The position numbers and the translations under genes are program-made. The notes beneath the pieces are model-generated. The model was not told the DNA's origin. It searched no databases and saw nothing but the letters and a program-made list of their open reading frames with translations. Source: CBDHEY01 sp965262305 (GTDB lineage: Bacteria > Pseudomonadota > Gammaproteobacteria > Pseudomonadales > Cellvibrionaceae). From it: a stretch of 64,000 nucleotides of DNA. The DNA lies in NCBI GenBank assembly GCA_965262305.1, contig CBDHEY010000002.1, forward strand, positions 1,426,001 through 1,490,000, read 5' to 3'. Within the stretch, counting starts at the first letter, position 1, and the number at the start of each line of letters is the position of its first letter. Below, piece after piece: positions 1 to 9,376 of this stretch.

Positions 1-494
1 ATGAAAACTTTCAGACTGCAGAGCCTAGTATTTATGCACTAGGAGATGTGGTTGGGCGAATGGAGTTAACACCAGTTGCACTTGCTGAAGGCATGGCGCT
101 AGCGAGTCATTTGTATTCAGACAAACCTATAAGTCTTGATTATGAAAATATTGCTACGGCGATTTTTAGCCAACCTAATATTGGTACTGTCGGTCTATCC
201 GAAGAGAAAGCACGAGAAAAAGGCTATGACGTCTCTATTTTTACCAGTAGCTTTAGAGCTATGAAAAACACGCTTAGTGGAAATCAAGAGAAAACCTTCA
301 TGAAAATTGTGGTGGATAAAGACTCCGATCAGGTTTTAGGTGTGCATATGGTGGGAGAGTCTGCGGGTGAGATTATTCAAGGCATTGCTATTGCAGTAAA
401 AATGGGTGCTAAAAAATCGGATTTTGACGCCACAATTGGTATACACCCTACGGCTGCAGAAGAGTTTGTTACTATGCGAAATCCAACGCGATAA
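1..494 (+). CDS. gor: Glutathione-disulfide reductase, C-terminal part (5' end outside window)
   Basis: Open frame from base 3 to the stop at 494, about 163 codons of a protein usually near 450 residues; the start lies left of the window. It opens with an FAD-binding GDVVGRMELTPVA block and ends in the pyridine nucleotide-disulfide oxidoreductase dimerisation domain, with the HPTAAEEFVTMR tail carrying the catalytic His-Glu pair. The family uses NADPH to reduce glutathione disulfide in the cytoplasm. The N-terminal CxxxxC redox pair cannot be seen, so a related enzyme (trypanothione- or mycothiol-type) is formally possible, but the TMR-type ending is typical of glutathione reductase. Confidence 0.88.
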   Translation, partial: ENFQTAEPSIYALGDVVGRMELTPVALAEGMALASHLYSDKPISLDYENIATAIFSQPNIGTVGLSEEKAREKGYDVSIFTSSFRAMKNTLSGNQEKTFMKIVVDKDSDQVLGVHMVGESAGEIIQGIAIAVKMGAKKSDFDATIGIHPTAAEEFVTMRNPTR

Positions 495-580
495 TAATCG
501 TAATGCAGGGCGTTTCATGTCGAATTGGGTGGCAGTGACTGCTTTCTAAGCTATATTTTAATGAAGGCAAACAATGATTT

Positions 581-1477
581 ATGCAACCAATTATGAAACA
601 GCTCCGCTGGTTTTTTATACTTTTACCATTTCTTTTCCCTTTTGCTTTTTTATTCAGCTTAAATAATGTTTATGCTCAAGGGAAACCAAAAATCTATCTG
701 CCTACCGCGACTGGGGGATTAAATAATCTTCCTATCTATGTTGTTGAAGAAATAGTGCGTCGAAATCCAAAATACGAGGTGGAATACCCTTACGATGGAC
801 GCACAAACCTTACATTTAGCAAGGTGCTTGCAGATCTTGAGGCCGGTGATATATCGGTTATAGGAACACTTGCAAGCCGAGAGTATGAGGAACGCTTTCA
901 AGCAATTTATTACCCGCTTTACATGGGAATATTTGGGCTTCGGCTCGCTATAGTGAAAAAGTCCGAAGTGAATCAGTTTCAGGGGGTGCGAAACCTTGAA
1001 GATCTAAAAGCGTTCAAAGCAGGCCAGGGTAAAAAATGGGCTGATACGCCTATATTAAAGTCTAATGGCATACCTGTTGTCGAGGTGAATAATTATTTTC
1101 GTCATTTTCCTATGCTAGAAGGTGATAGATTTGACTATTTTCCCCGCGCTATTCATGAGCCTTGGGGTGAAATTGAACGGGAAAAACAATATGATCTGAC
1201 AGTTGACCCTCATATTTTGCTTCGATATCAAGTTCCATTTTACTTATTTATCAGCAAAAATGATCGCGCTTTATACAATTTTCTAGTTGATGGCATGGAA
1301 GAACTGGTCGAGAGTGGTCGCCTGCGTGAAATGTTTTTTGCAGAAGAGAGTGTGCAAATGGCTTTGGCAAACTCGAATTTAGAGAACCGCGTTATTATTG
1401 ATCTCCATAATCCTGAATTATCTAGTAAAACGCCAATTAATCGTCCAGAACTATGGTACGACCCGCTAGAGAAATGA
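581..1477 (+). CDS. Periplasmic solute-binding-like protein (family 3 type)
   Basis: A 298-residue protein with a strong N-terminal signal peptide: Lys/Arg, then a long hydrophobic run to about residue 30, with likely cleavage near VYAQ. The mature part starts with a short beta strand and resembles transporter substrate-binding domains (type 2 periplasmic fold) as found beside sensor kinases in marine gammaproteobacteria. No ABC permease or ATPase gene lies nearby, so it may act as a stand-alone sensor or an orphan binding protein; the ligand is unknown. An alternative start is the ATG at 593. The gene stands alone with about 200 empty bases downstream. Confidence 0.6.
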   Translation: MQPIMKQLRWFFILLPFLFPFAFLFSLNNVYAQGKPKIYLPTATGGLNNLPIYVVEEIVRRNPKYEVEYPYDGRTNLTFSKVLADLEAGDISVIGTLASREYEERFQAIYYPLYMGIFGLRLAIVKKSEVNQFQGVRNLEDLKAFKAGQGKKWADTPILKSNGIPVVEVNNYFRHFPMLEGDRFDYFPRAIHEPWGEIEREKQYDLTVDPHILLRYQVPFYLFISKNDRALYNFLVDGMEELVESGRLREMFFAEESVQMALANSNLENRVIIDLHNPELSSKTPINRPELWYDPLEK

Positions 1478-1694
1478 ATATTAGTTCCTTATTTCATTCC
1501 CAATTACCAAGTTGCCGGTATTGATAGAATTATTGGGTCATAGATTAGTTATCTGCGCTTGGAATTCTATTTGATTACTATACGGATATTTAATGATGGT
1601 TTACCATTAGCATTGGACGCAAAGTGTAATATCGAAATTTCTTTTTAAGTTGTAATTGCTCTAATCTGTACGATTGGGCTTTGGGAAGATCAAT

Positions 1695-2096
1695 ATGGCC
1701 GACAGTGAGATAGGGATTGCCAGTACGCAGGAGATATCAACACCCGAATTGATGGGAGATGATACATCTGGTGTGGTTGTGGAGCTCTTATATAAAGGAA
1801 AAGTCATTCAGGTTGAAGAGGGGCAACTACCCTATAAGCTTGGACGAGAAGATACTGATTGTGATCTATTTATCCCTGCGATTGTAGCTTCAAGGCATCA
1901 TTGTACAATTTGTATAGAAGAAGGGCGTCTAGGAGTACTGGATACAAGTACGAACGGTACTTTCGTTCAAATTGGTCAAGCGAAAGAAATTTGCGTAAAA
2001 GATGAGTTTTTCCCCATTCTCGGTAAGGGAATGTTAAAACTCGGTGAACCAGTGGGTTGTGGAGATAAAAACCTCATATTCTTCCGTTGCCCTTAA
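1695..2096 (+). CDS. FHA domain protein
   Basis: About 133 residues. The C-terminal two thirds shows the forkhead-associated signature: LGRE, then SRHH, then NGTFV. These residues bind phosphothreonine in FHA domains. No transmembrane segment or second domain is visible, so it is probably a small cytoplasmic phosphopeptide reader. The ATG at 1695 is preferred over an upstream TTG at 1674 because it follows GGAAGA. It lies just before a DUF2058 gene and the kinase/phosphatase cluster, which makes a link to protein phosphorylation tempting but unproven. Confidence 0.75.
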   Translation: MADSEIGIASTQEISTPELMGDDTSGVVVELLYKGKVIQVEEGQLPYKLGREDTDCDLFIPAIVASRHHCTICIEEGRLGVLDTSTNGTFVQIGQAKEICVKDEFFPILGKGMLKLGEPVGCGDKNLIFFRCP

Positions 2097-2139
2097 ATTA
2101 ATTTCTTATTCCGTAAGTTAAGTTCCGAGCATTATTATC

Positions 2140-2697
2140 ATGTCTAATTCCCTTCAAGACCAACTACTTGGTGCTGGTTTGGTTGACAAAAAGAAAGCAA
2201 AAAAAATAACCAAACAAAAACAAAAACAAAAAAATATTGATAAGCGTACAAACAGTGATTCGTTTTCAGAAGCAAAAAATGCTGCTCATCATGTTCAACA
2301 GCAAAAAAAACAAAAAGACTTAGATTTAAATAGAAAACGTAACGAAGAAGCAGAAAGGAAAGCTATAGCTGCGCAGATTGAACAGCTTATAGCGCATTAT
2401 AAAATTGATCGTCAGAGCGGAGACCAAGAATATAATTTTGCAGATGGCAAGAACATAAAAAAGATTTTGGTTTCTCAAGAATACCTTGATCAATTGAGTC
2501 GAGGCAGATTGTGTATTGTTAGGTACAGTAGTGGATATGAACTAATTCCAAAACCCATTGCGGAAAAAATCGCTGAGCGAGACGAAACTAAAATTTTAGT
2601 TAATAATAGCCAGTCTCAACAACAAGATGCGTCAACTAGTGCAGAAGACGATGCTTATTACGCTCAGTTTGAAATTCCTGATGATTTAATGTGGTAG
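2140..2697 (+). CDS. DUF2058 family protein (YaiL-like)
   Basis: A 185-residue protein with the DUF2058 layout: MSNSLQDQLLGAGLVD start, a very Lys/Gln-rich charged helix (about 18-85), then a small conserved C-terminal domain with IAERDE. Family members are often annotated as nucleoprotein or polynucleotide-associated proteins; the basic N-terminal helix fits nucleic acid binding, but the function is not established. It sits 43 bases after the FHA gene and 75 before the kinase cluster, all in the same direction. Confidence 0.8.
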   Translation: MSNSLQDQLLGAGLVDKKKAKKITKQKQKQKNIDKRTNSDSFSEAKNAAHHVQQQKKQKDLDLNRKRNEEAERKAIAAQIEQLIAHYKIDRQSGDQEYNFADGKNIKKILVSQEYLDQLSRGRLCIVRYSSGYELIPKPIAEKIAERDETKILVNNSQSQQQDASTSAEDDAYYAQFEIPDDLMW

Positions 2698-2772
2698 TCT
2701 TTTTCACACTATTGTTCATTAGATTTTCAATTAGTTTTCTATCTTTGAAAATAATTTTAATGTAGTTTTCGT

Positions 2773-4413
2773 ATGGCGCTTCCTAAAACCATTCAAAATA
2801 ATTTGCGTTTTCTCGTTGTCGAAGTGAAAGCGCAATTGGAATTATTAGAGTCCTATTTTGATAGGGAGTCATTGTCTATTGCGCAAAAAATCATTGATCG
2901 AAGTGGCTATTCATATAATCTCCGGCTTCGAATTCAGAACACATGTATGCAAAACATGTCACTAGATCGTAAAACAGATGCAATTAGTCTGAGAGCAGTA
3001 TCTGCGATAGCCGGTGATTTAGAAAAAATTACCGAGCTTTGTCGAGATAATATATATCAACTTGGTTATTTAAGTAGGAATCATAAGCTCAACTTAAAAA
3101 ATTTTCTAGGACTACTAAAGCAGATCATTAAAGGTATAAAGCTTGTAGAGGATGCACTGTTAGATAGCAATACGACTTTGGCGCTAAAGCTTGGAGGCAA
3201 TGAGAAAAAACTAGATAAATCTTATAAGCGATTACTTCAAAAATATACCAAACAATTAAAAAGCAAAAAAAATACCCACGATCTAGTTACCGGACTTTTC
3301 GTTGCCCACGGTATTGAGCAAATGGGTGATGCTTTACTTAATATAAGTGATGCCATTATCTCAAGCAATTTGGGACAACCCATGGATTTACAACGATTTC
3401 AATCGCTTCAAGAAACGTTAGATGCCTGGGTGCAAGAAGTCTCACTCGAAGAGCTAGAAATAAAATCTGTTGCTGAAACGAAATCCGGTAGCGGTATATC
3501 CTCCATCAATTACGTGGATGAAAACTCCGAACAGCAGCTGGCAATATACAAAGATGGTGAAAAGAAAAAACTAAAAGAAGAGCTTGATGGCGTTGAACGA
3601 TGGCATAAGATTTACCCTGGTGTTGCTCCCCAGATATTAACTTACAAAAAAACAGGCGATAATGCTGCGCTTCTTATCGAACATCTTCAGGGTGATACCT
3701 TTGAAAAACTCGTTATTAACGGGCCTATGAAGTCAATGAATCAGTCTATGCGAGCACTTAAAAAAACGCTTTATTCTATTTGGACTGAAACAAAAAAAGA
3801 CACTCAAGTGAATGCAAAATTTATTCAGCAAACGAAAAAACGATTGCCAGATATCTATGCTATTCATCCTAGTTTTCAAGCAAAAGAGAAATCATTATGT
3901 GGTGTTGAAATTGAGAGCTTTGAACAGCTATTGAGTTCAGCAAACGATATTGAAACTCAATATAACGCACCTTTTAGTGTTTTTATTCATGGTGATTTTA
4001 ATGTCGATAATATTCTGTATGATAATCAAGAAAATAAAGTCAATTTTATCGATTTACATCGATCTAGCCGTATGGACTATATCCAAGATATATCCGTTTT
4101 TATGGTTTCAAATTATCGGCTACAAGTATTTGACAATCGAGTGAGACAGAGAATTAATCGGCAGGTATTAGAATTCTATTCGTTGGCAAAGCAATTTTCA
4201 GTGAATCATAGAGATCATTCCTTCGATCTTCGACTCGCTTTTGGTTTAGCACGATCATTTGCAACGTCGACTCGCTTTATTTTGGATAAATCTATGGCGC
4301 GAAGGATGTTTTATCGCGCTCTCTATATTCTGGATTTAATAGTCCATTTCGATAAAAATGAAAGTAAAAATTCAAATTTCATCTTACCTGTAAAGGAGCT
4401 TTTTAGTGAATAG
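2773..4413 (+). CDS. APH-like phosphotransferase with helical N-terminal domain (GAK-like cluster)
   Basis: 546 residues in two parts. Roughly 1-230 is all-helical with no recognised family; about 255-520 is an aminoglycoside/choline-kinase-like fold. The Brenner motif is visible as HGDFNVDN (about 404-411), followed by the metal-binding Asp in DLHRSSRMDY (about 424). This predicts ATP-dependent phosphorylation of a small molecule or protein; the substrate is unknown. It opens a run of seven close-packed genes for kinases, an ATP-grasp ligase and phosphatases, overlapping the next gene by 8 bases, which implies translational coupling. A bona fide antibiotic-resistance role is unlikely given the operon and the large N-terminal domain. 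Confidence 0.65.
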   Translation: MALPKTIQNNLRFLVVEVKAQLELLESYFDRESLSIAQKIIDRSGYSYNLRLRIQNTCMQNMSLDRKTDAISLRAVSAIAGDLEKITELCRDNIYQLGYLSRNHKLNLKNFLGLLKQIIKGIKLVEDALLDSNTTLALKLGGNEKKLDKSYKRLLQKYTKQLKSKKNTHDLVTGLFVAHGIEQMGDALLNISDAIISSNLGQPMDLQRFQSLQETLDAWVQEVSLEELEIKSVAETKSGSGISSINYVDENSEQQLAIYKDGEKKKLKEELDGVERWHKIYPGVAPQILTYKKTGDNAALLIEHLQGDTFEKLVINGPMKSMNQSMRALKKTLYSIWTETKKDTQVNAKFIQQTKKRLPDIYAIHPSFQAKEKSLCGVEIESFEQLLSSANDIETQYNAPFSVFIHGDFNVDNILYDNQENKVNFIDLHRSSRMDYIQDISVFMVSNYRLQVFDNRVRQRINRQVLEFYSLAKQFSVNHRDHSFDLRLAFGLARSFATSTRFILDKSMARRMFYRALYILDLIVHFDKNESKNSNFILPVKELFSE

Positions 4414-5293
4414 GCCTAAAATTGCAGTTGTTGGAATTCCTGGTAAATGGTCAACTGAAGTTTTGGCAGATACAGTTTTCGAAAAAACAGGATTTCGATT
4501 GGTGGTAGATATGGCGGAAGTTTATCTTGATTTAGATGGAAAGAGATTAATGTTCCAAGATCACAACCTATGTGATTTAGATGGTATTCTTGTTAAGAAG
4601 GTAAATGAAGAATATAGCCCGAGCACTTTGGATCGGCTGGAGCTGTTACGTGTAGCTGAAGCGGCTGGAGTACGCGTTTTTAGCCAGGTTACAAATATTA
4701 TTCGATTGATAGATCGTTTAAGTTGCACTGTTACTATGAGCATTGCTGATATTCCTATGCCGCCGACTCAGATTACTGAGTCTATAGATAAGGCCTTGAA
4801 TACAGTCAGAGAATTTGGTTCGGTCGTTTTGAAACCCTTGTTTTCTACAAAAGCAAGAGGTATGAGTGTTTTGAGTGCTGAAGAGCCAGAGGCTGAATTA
4901 AAGAAAAAATTAGAGACTTTTCATGCGTCTAATCCCATTATATATATTCAAAAAAAATTAGAATTACCCGGAAAAGATATGGGGCTTGTCTTTGTTGGGG
5001 GTAAGTATCATGGTGCATATGCGCGTATCGGGAATAAAGACTCGTGGAATACTACCATCCATAGCGGTGGAAAATACATTGGCATTGAGCCAGAAAAATC
5101 AGTGATAGAAATTGCTGAAAAAGCTCAGTCGATATTTAATATGGATTTTACTACCGTAGATGTGGCAGAGTCGGAAATAGGACCAGTTGTTTTTGAAGTG
5201 TCTGCATTCGGAGGATTCCGTGGTGCAAAAGAAGGAATTGGTGTTGATATCGCTCCAGTCTATGTTGACTATGTTTTGAAGAACTTAGATTAA
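4406..5293 (+). CDS. ATP-grasp enzyme (GAK-system type)
   Basis: 295 residues with RimK-like ATP-grasp architecture: an N-terminal alpha/beta preATP domain starting KIAVVGIPGKWSTEV, VVLKPLFSTKARG as the ATP-binding Lys and glycine-rich loop (about 142-154), and the acidic metal-binding FEVSAFGGFRG near 270. ATP-grasp enzymes join a carboxylate to an amine or thiol through an acyl-phosphate. The GTG start overlaps the upstream kinase gene and follows AAGGAG at 4393-4398. The pairing with an HprK-like kinase and an amphi-Trp protein is what I recall of the NCBIfam GAK system. The substrate is unknown. Confidence 0.75.
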   Translation: MNRPKIAVVGIPGKWSTEVLADTVFEKTGFRLVVDMAEVYLDLDGKRLMFQDHNLCDLDGILVKKVNEEYSPSTLDRLELLRVAEAAGVRVFSQVTNIIRLIDRLSCTVTMSIADIPMPPTQITESIDKALNTVREFGSVVLKPLFSTKARGMSVLSAEEPEAELKKKLETFHASNPIIYIQKKLELPGKDMGLVFVGGKYHGAYARIGNKDSWNTTIHSGGKYIGIEPEKSVIEIAEKAQSIFNMDFTTVDVAESEIGPVVFEVSAFGGFRGAKEGIGVDIAPVYVDYVLKNLD

Positions 5294-5294
5294 T

Positions 5295-6413
5295 ATGAAT
5301 ATTGATGAACTTGTCGAAAAATTTCGAGGCAATACGGACCTAATTGATCAAACGTTACAATTAGGTTTACCAGATGTACAGCTTCATATTAAATCAAACA
5401 ATGAAGAAATATTTGAAAGACTTGGATATTATTTTCGACACATTGTTAAGTCGGATAATCTAAATGAAAATATCAATATTATCGAAGTTGAAGTTTATGA
5501 AACTGGGTCTGATTTTGCAGAATTAAACTGGAACGACTGGGCTAGGGAGCCTGGAAAGGAAGGCAAGAAAGACAGTTACATTGATTTAAATAATGTTCGA
5601 TTAATACGTAAAGTAAAAACTGGAATGGTTTTTCTTCAAAGCGAAACTTTGCGGATTGCCACTGGTAGTTGTCTTGACAATTTAAATCAAGTTGTAAATT
5701 TTATTATTAATCAATATATGAATTACTTGCAACAGCAAGGTTGGTTGATATGTCATGCTGCTGCATTGGCAAATAGTCTAAATGGAATTGCTATTGCCGG
5801 TTTTTCTGGTGGAGGCAAATCCACCATGATGTTGCATCTACTAAATCAAGATAGTTTAGACTTTGTTAGTAATGATCGTTTGTTTATTAAAGTAATTAAC
5901 GGTCAAGTTTTAGCTCGCGGTGTACCCAAATTACCTAGAATTAACCCTGGCACGATTGTGAATAATGAGCGGTTGGTGACGATTCTGGACGAAAGTGAAA
6001 AAGATGAATATAGTTCCCTAGATAAAGATAGCTTATGGCAATTGGAAAGAAAGTATGATGTAGATGTTGCTAATTTATATGGCCAGCAACGTTTTAAGCA
6101 GCAAACTAAGTTGGCGAGCTTTATTGTTTTAAATTGGTCAAGATCTTCTGAAGACGAAACCAAAATTGAAGAGGTAGATATTGAGCATTCTACTTATCTT
6201 TTAGATGCTATTATGAAATCTCCTGGCCCATTTTACCATGATGCGTATGGTAATTTTATAAATGATATGCACCGGCTCTATAAAGAACCTTATATTGATG
6301 CTCTTTCTAAAATTCGTATTATTGAAGTTACCGGCAAAGTAAATTTTTCTAAGCTAGAAAGCTATTGTCTAACAAATTTTTTTTCAAAAGCGCAAGAACT
6401 AGAGAATATGTGA
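5295..6413 (+). CDS. HprK-related kinase B (GAK-system type)
   Basis: 372 residues. A P-loop GFSGGGKST lies near residues 169-177, preceded by ICHAAALA, in the arrangement of the HPr kinase/phosphorylase fold; FVSNDRLFI follows as the next conserved block. The N-terminal 160 residues are specific to this subgroup. HprK proteins phosphorylate a Ser on HPr; this branch lacks the phosphotransferase-system context, so its target is probably different and may be a neighbour in this operon. It begins one base after the ATP-grasp stop codon, so the two are almost certainly co-translated. Confidence 0.75.
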   Translation: MNIDELVEKFRGNTDLIDQTLQLGLPDVQLHIKSNNEEIFERLGYYFRHIVKSDNLNENINIIEVEVYETGSDFAELNWNDWAREPGKEGKKDSYIDLNNVRLIRKVKTGMVFLQSETLRIATGSCLDNLNQVVNFIINQYMNYLQQQGWLICHAAALANSLNGIAIAGFSGGGKSTMMLHLLNQDSLDFVSNDRLFIKVINGQVLARGVPKLPRINPGTIVNNERLVTILDESEKDEYSSLDKDSLWQLERKYDVDVANLYGQQRFKQQTKLASFIVLNWSRSSEDETKIEEVDIEHSTYLLDAIMKSPGPFYHDAYGNFINDMHRLYKEPYIDALSKIRIIEVTGKVNFSKLESYCLTNFFSKAQELENM

Positions 6414-6420
6414 AGTCAAA

Positions 6421-7374
6421 GTGACTAAAATAACGATAGCCATTCTCATGACTGAATATTTTGAGCCTGTTCCAGCAAGTGACGAAAGTTTTGCTAAAAA
6501 GTCAAAGCACAAAATAAACAAGAAAATAAAAAGAACTGCACAAAAACAAGGTGTCTGGTTGAAATCATGTGATTTTGTACCCGATGTGGTTTTCTGCACT
6601 GGCGAGCCCGGGTGTAAAACCGTGGCGGAAAAGTGTGTAAAGGTTATGGGCAAGTCGAGCGATATTGTAAGGATCGTTGATTCAATTAAAGACGGTAGTG
6701 TCTTAGAATTAGTTGCTTCAGCCAAAAATGAACTTAATAAGTGCACTCAGTTTCTATTTGTTGCTGGGTCCGGGTTGTCGTTAGATGTTAAAAATACGCT
6801 AAAACCTGGGGATGCATATATTTTCGAACACTCAAATAATGAGAATATCCTTGCCATAAAAAATTTAAAACTAAGAGATGTATCACATCCCGGCACCTTA
6901 CCAAAGTTCTTTCCTTACCCTAACGTTAATGGCATTGAGTTGCGCAGGCGTCCGGCCTACTATTACTCTCAATCAGCCGTAATACCTTATCGTCTTGAAG
7001 ATGAAAAGTTGCAACTTTTGATTGTGTCTTCAGGTGGACGCAAACATTGGGGTTTCCCCAAAGGTATTTGTGAACCGGGTTTAACACCGCAGGAATCGGC
7101 AGCTAATGAAGCTAAAGAAGAAGCGGGAGTGCTAGGTGATGTTGAAAACAAAATAGCGAGCCGTTTTCAATATCAAAAATGGGGCGCCAATTGCGACGTT
7201 GCCGTTTATTTTATGAGTGTTAGATGCGAGTTACCTAAAAGTGAATGGTTGGAATCTCATCGCTTAAAAAAATGGGTTTCTCCAACTGAAGCAAAACAAG
7301 CGCTAAAATTAAAGCAATTCTGTGCACCTATTGATCTTCTAGAAGACCAATTTAAACACGAGCAATACGCATGA
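6421..7374 (+). CDS. SixA-like (apparently dead) domain fused to NUDIX hydrolase
   Basis: 317 residues, GTG start. The N-terminal half (about 1-140) follows the SixA histidine-phosphatase plan, but the catalytic RHG is replaced (ILMTEYFEP) and the second His motif reads VAGSGLSLD, so it is probably catalytically dead. The C-terminal half (about 180-300) is a NUDIX domain with the box GICEPGLTPQ...NEAKEEAG, where the usual Arg before the Glu pair is Asn. NUDIX enzymes hydrolyse nucleoside diphosphates linked to another group (NTPs, diadenosine or inositol polyphosphates). It overlaps the next phosphatase gene by 4 bases (ATGA). Mycobacterial MutT1 has the same two folds in the opposite order. 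Confidence 0.7.
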   Translation: MTKITIAILMTEYFEPVPASDESFAKKSKHKINKKIKRTAQKQGVWLKSCDFVPDVVFCTGEPGCKTVAEKCVKVMGKSSDIVRIVDSIKDGSVLELVASAKNELNKCTQFLFVAGSGLSLDVKNTLKPGDAYIFEHSNNENILAIKNLKLRDVSHPGTLPKFFPYPNVNGIELRRRPAYYYSQSAVIPYRLEDEKLQLLIVSSGGRKHWGFPKGICEPGLTPQESAANEAKEEAGVLGDVENKIASRFQYQKWGANCDVAVYFMSVRCELPKSEWLESHRLKKWVSPTEAKQALKLKQFCAPIDLLEDQFKHEQYA

Positions 7375-8057
7375 TTAAGCAATATGTAGGCTTAATTAGA
7401 CATGGCGAGTATCTTCAAAAAGCAAAAACGCCTAGCGCATTTCAAGCCTACGGTCTCAATGAACTAGGTATGTCCCAAGCTAGGGATTGTGTCAGTGTTC
7501 TTGATCAGTTTTTGAATAATAATAGTGATATTGAACGAGTTGAGATTCATAGTTCTGGTCTGCTAAGAGGTTGGCAAACAGCTCAGATATTTTATCAAAG
7601 TTTAAGAAAAAAAATAAATGCTCAGTTTTTCGAATCTCATGATTTAAATGAGCGAAGTGTCGGTAGTTTGGCTAATTTAACTGTAGATGAAATTGAAACA
7701 ATTTTGTTAAATGATCCGAGGTATGAAATGCCTATGGATAACTGGAAAAGCAATAGCTACTATCGGCTACCTTACCCAGGGGCTGAATCGCTTATGGAAG
7801 CCGGTGAAAGAGTCAAAAATTACATAGAGAATGTTTTAAATTCCGCTGATAGACATAGGAAACTATTCCTAATTGTTGGTCATGGTGCTGCACTGCGTCA
7901 TGCAGCCTATCATTTAAATCTTCTTGAGGTGAAACAAATATCAGAGTTAAGTATGTATCATGCTCACCCGATCCTTTTTAGTGTTGTAAAAAACAACTGG
8001 ACACACATAGAGGGCCAATGGAAAGTAAGAAATAACCAATCAGAGGCTTTAGATTAG
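7371..8057 (+). CDS. Histidine phosphatase family protein
   Basis: 228 residues. The catalytic LIRHGEYL (residues about 8-15) carries the phosphohistidine nucleophile and VGHGAALRHA (about 167-176) the second His, as in the SixA/GpmB branch of histidine phosphatases. Unlike the N-terminal domain of the preceding gene, all key residues are kept. It should remove phosphate from a small molecule or a phosphoprotein in the cytoplasm. The ATGA overlap with the upstream gene and the 2-base gap to the metallophosphoesterase place it firmly within the operon. Confidence 0.8.
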   Translation: MIKQYVGLIRHGEYLQKAKTPSAFQAYGLNELGMSQARDCVSVLDQFLNNNSDIERVEIHSSGLLRGWQTAQIFYQSLRKKINAQFFESHDLNERSVGSLANLTVDEIETILLNDPRYEMPMDNWKSNSYYRLPYPGAESLMEAGERVKNYIENVLNSADRHRKLFLIVGHGAALRHAAYHLNLLEVKQISELSMYHAHPILFSVVKNNWTHIEGQWKVRNNQSEALD

Positions 8058-8059
8058 CC

Positions 8060-9373
8060 ATGTCAAAATTTGACATAAAAAATTTGCCTGAATATGACGG
8101 TAAGCGTTGGTCTAAAGTCCATCTGCCAGATGAGTATCAAAATTGGCTTGATGAAAAAAAATATTCTATTCGTGTAAGGACCAAGGGCTACGAAAAAACA
8201 CGTAAACGTTTAGAAGACGTGATGGCAGAAATAAACTGGAAATGGCCAAGCAAAGAGATAATATTTATATCAGATTTACATGCAGATGCTGATTCTTTAC
8301 TTAGCTCCTTGCTTTCAAGTGGTGGTATAAGACTGACTGGATCGGGAGATTCAGAATTTCGCTTAACTAAAAAAGGAAAAGAAAGCTTATTTTTATTTGG
8401 TGGTGATTTCTTTGACAAAGGTCCAAGTAACTTAAGGTTACTGCGGGTCTTACGCTCATTAATTAAAAGTGGTGCAAAAGTAAAAATACTTGCAGGTAAC
8501 CACGATGTGCGTGTGATGTTTGGTATGAGAAGCTTGGATAATACGGATGACCCCAGAAATGGACATTTTTTTGTGCGTATGGGTGTGAAAGCAATACCTT
8601 TTTTACGAGAGATCAGAGATCTCTATCTCAACAGTAAAAAAGCGTTGGAAGACATACCTAGTGAATCAGAATGTTTAGAACGAATGTTGCCAAAAGAAAG
8701 TTGGCACAAGCATTTTCGAGAGTTTGCGAGTTGGGTAATGCCCAAAGAAAGGATATCTCTCGAACTAGAGAAAATTGATAAAAAATCCGCTAAGTTTAAA
8801 CATTTTTGCGAACGTCATGAGATTTCTATTCAAGAAGCGTATGCCGCAGCGAAAAAATGGCAAGATCTTTTCTTGGAGCCAGATGGAGAATTTTACTGGT
8901 TTTTTCAGAGTATGGAATTAGCTTACCAAAAAGGATCGTTTTTGTTTGTTCACGCTGGCTTGGATGATCGTATTGCGACTATGCTAAACGATCATGGAGT
9001 TAACTATTTGAATAAGGCTTTTAAGCGTCAGCTTTTTGGGAGCCCTTTCGAATTTTATTACGGTCCATTGGCCAACACAATTCGCACTAAGTATCGCCCA
9101 ACTGATATGCCCTTGACATTAAAAGGTGCGCAACAAATAAAAAGAGCTGGTATAGATGCTGTGGTTCATGGTCACAGAAATCTACATCATGGGCAGCGTA
9201 TTGCGCTACGAAAACAAATTTTGCATTTTGAATGTGATATCACTTTAGACAGGCATTCTCGTCGTGCTGAAGGACTTCAAGGTATAGGCGGTGGCGCAAC
9301 GCTTATTCAACCCACAGGTAATATCTTGGGTATTAGTAATGATCATAAAAAAATAAAGGTATTTAGTCCGTAA
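8060..9373 (+). CDS. Metallophosphoesterase (PPP-like), GAK-like cluster
   Basis: 437 residues with the full calcineurin-like metal ligand set in order: SDLHAD (about 71), GGDFFDKGP (about 113-121), AGNHDVR (about 144-150) and VVHGHRN (about 367-373). A roughly 150-residue helical insert separates the third and fourth motifs. The family hydrolyses phosphomono- or diesters with two metal ions; the order and spacing favour a PPP-type phosphatase over a nuclease. It sits between a histidine phosphatase and an amphi-Trp gene with gaps of 2 and 3 bases. The substrate is unknown. Confidence 0.78.
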   Translation: MSKFDIKNLPEYDGKRWSKVHLPDEYQNWLDEKKYSIRVRTKGYEKTRKRLEDVMAEINWKWPSKEIIFISDLHADADSLLSSLLSSGGIRLTGSGDSEFRLTKKGKESLFLFGGDFFDKGPSNLRLLRVLRSLIKSGAKVKILAGNHDVRVMFGMRSLDNTDDPRNGHFFVRMGVKAIPFLREIRDLYLNSKKALEDIPSESECLERMLPKESWHKHFREFASWVMPKERISLELEKIDKKSAKFKHFCERHEISIQEAYAAAKKWQDLFLEPDGEFYWFFQSMELAYQKGSFLFVHAGLDDRIATMLNDHGVNYLNKAFKRQLFGSPFEFYYGPLANTIRTKYRPTDMPLTLKGAQQIKRAGIDAVVHGHRNLHHGQRIALRKQILHFECDITLDRHSRRAEGLQGIGGGATLIQPTGNILGISNDHKKIKVFSP

Positions 9374-9376
9374 ATT

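Noticed and set aside
2773..4413. Aminoglycoside resistance gene
   Set aside because: Only the kinase fold is shared; operon context and a large unrelated N-terminal domain argue against an antibiotic substrate.
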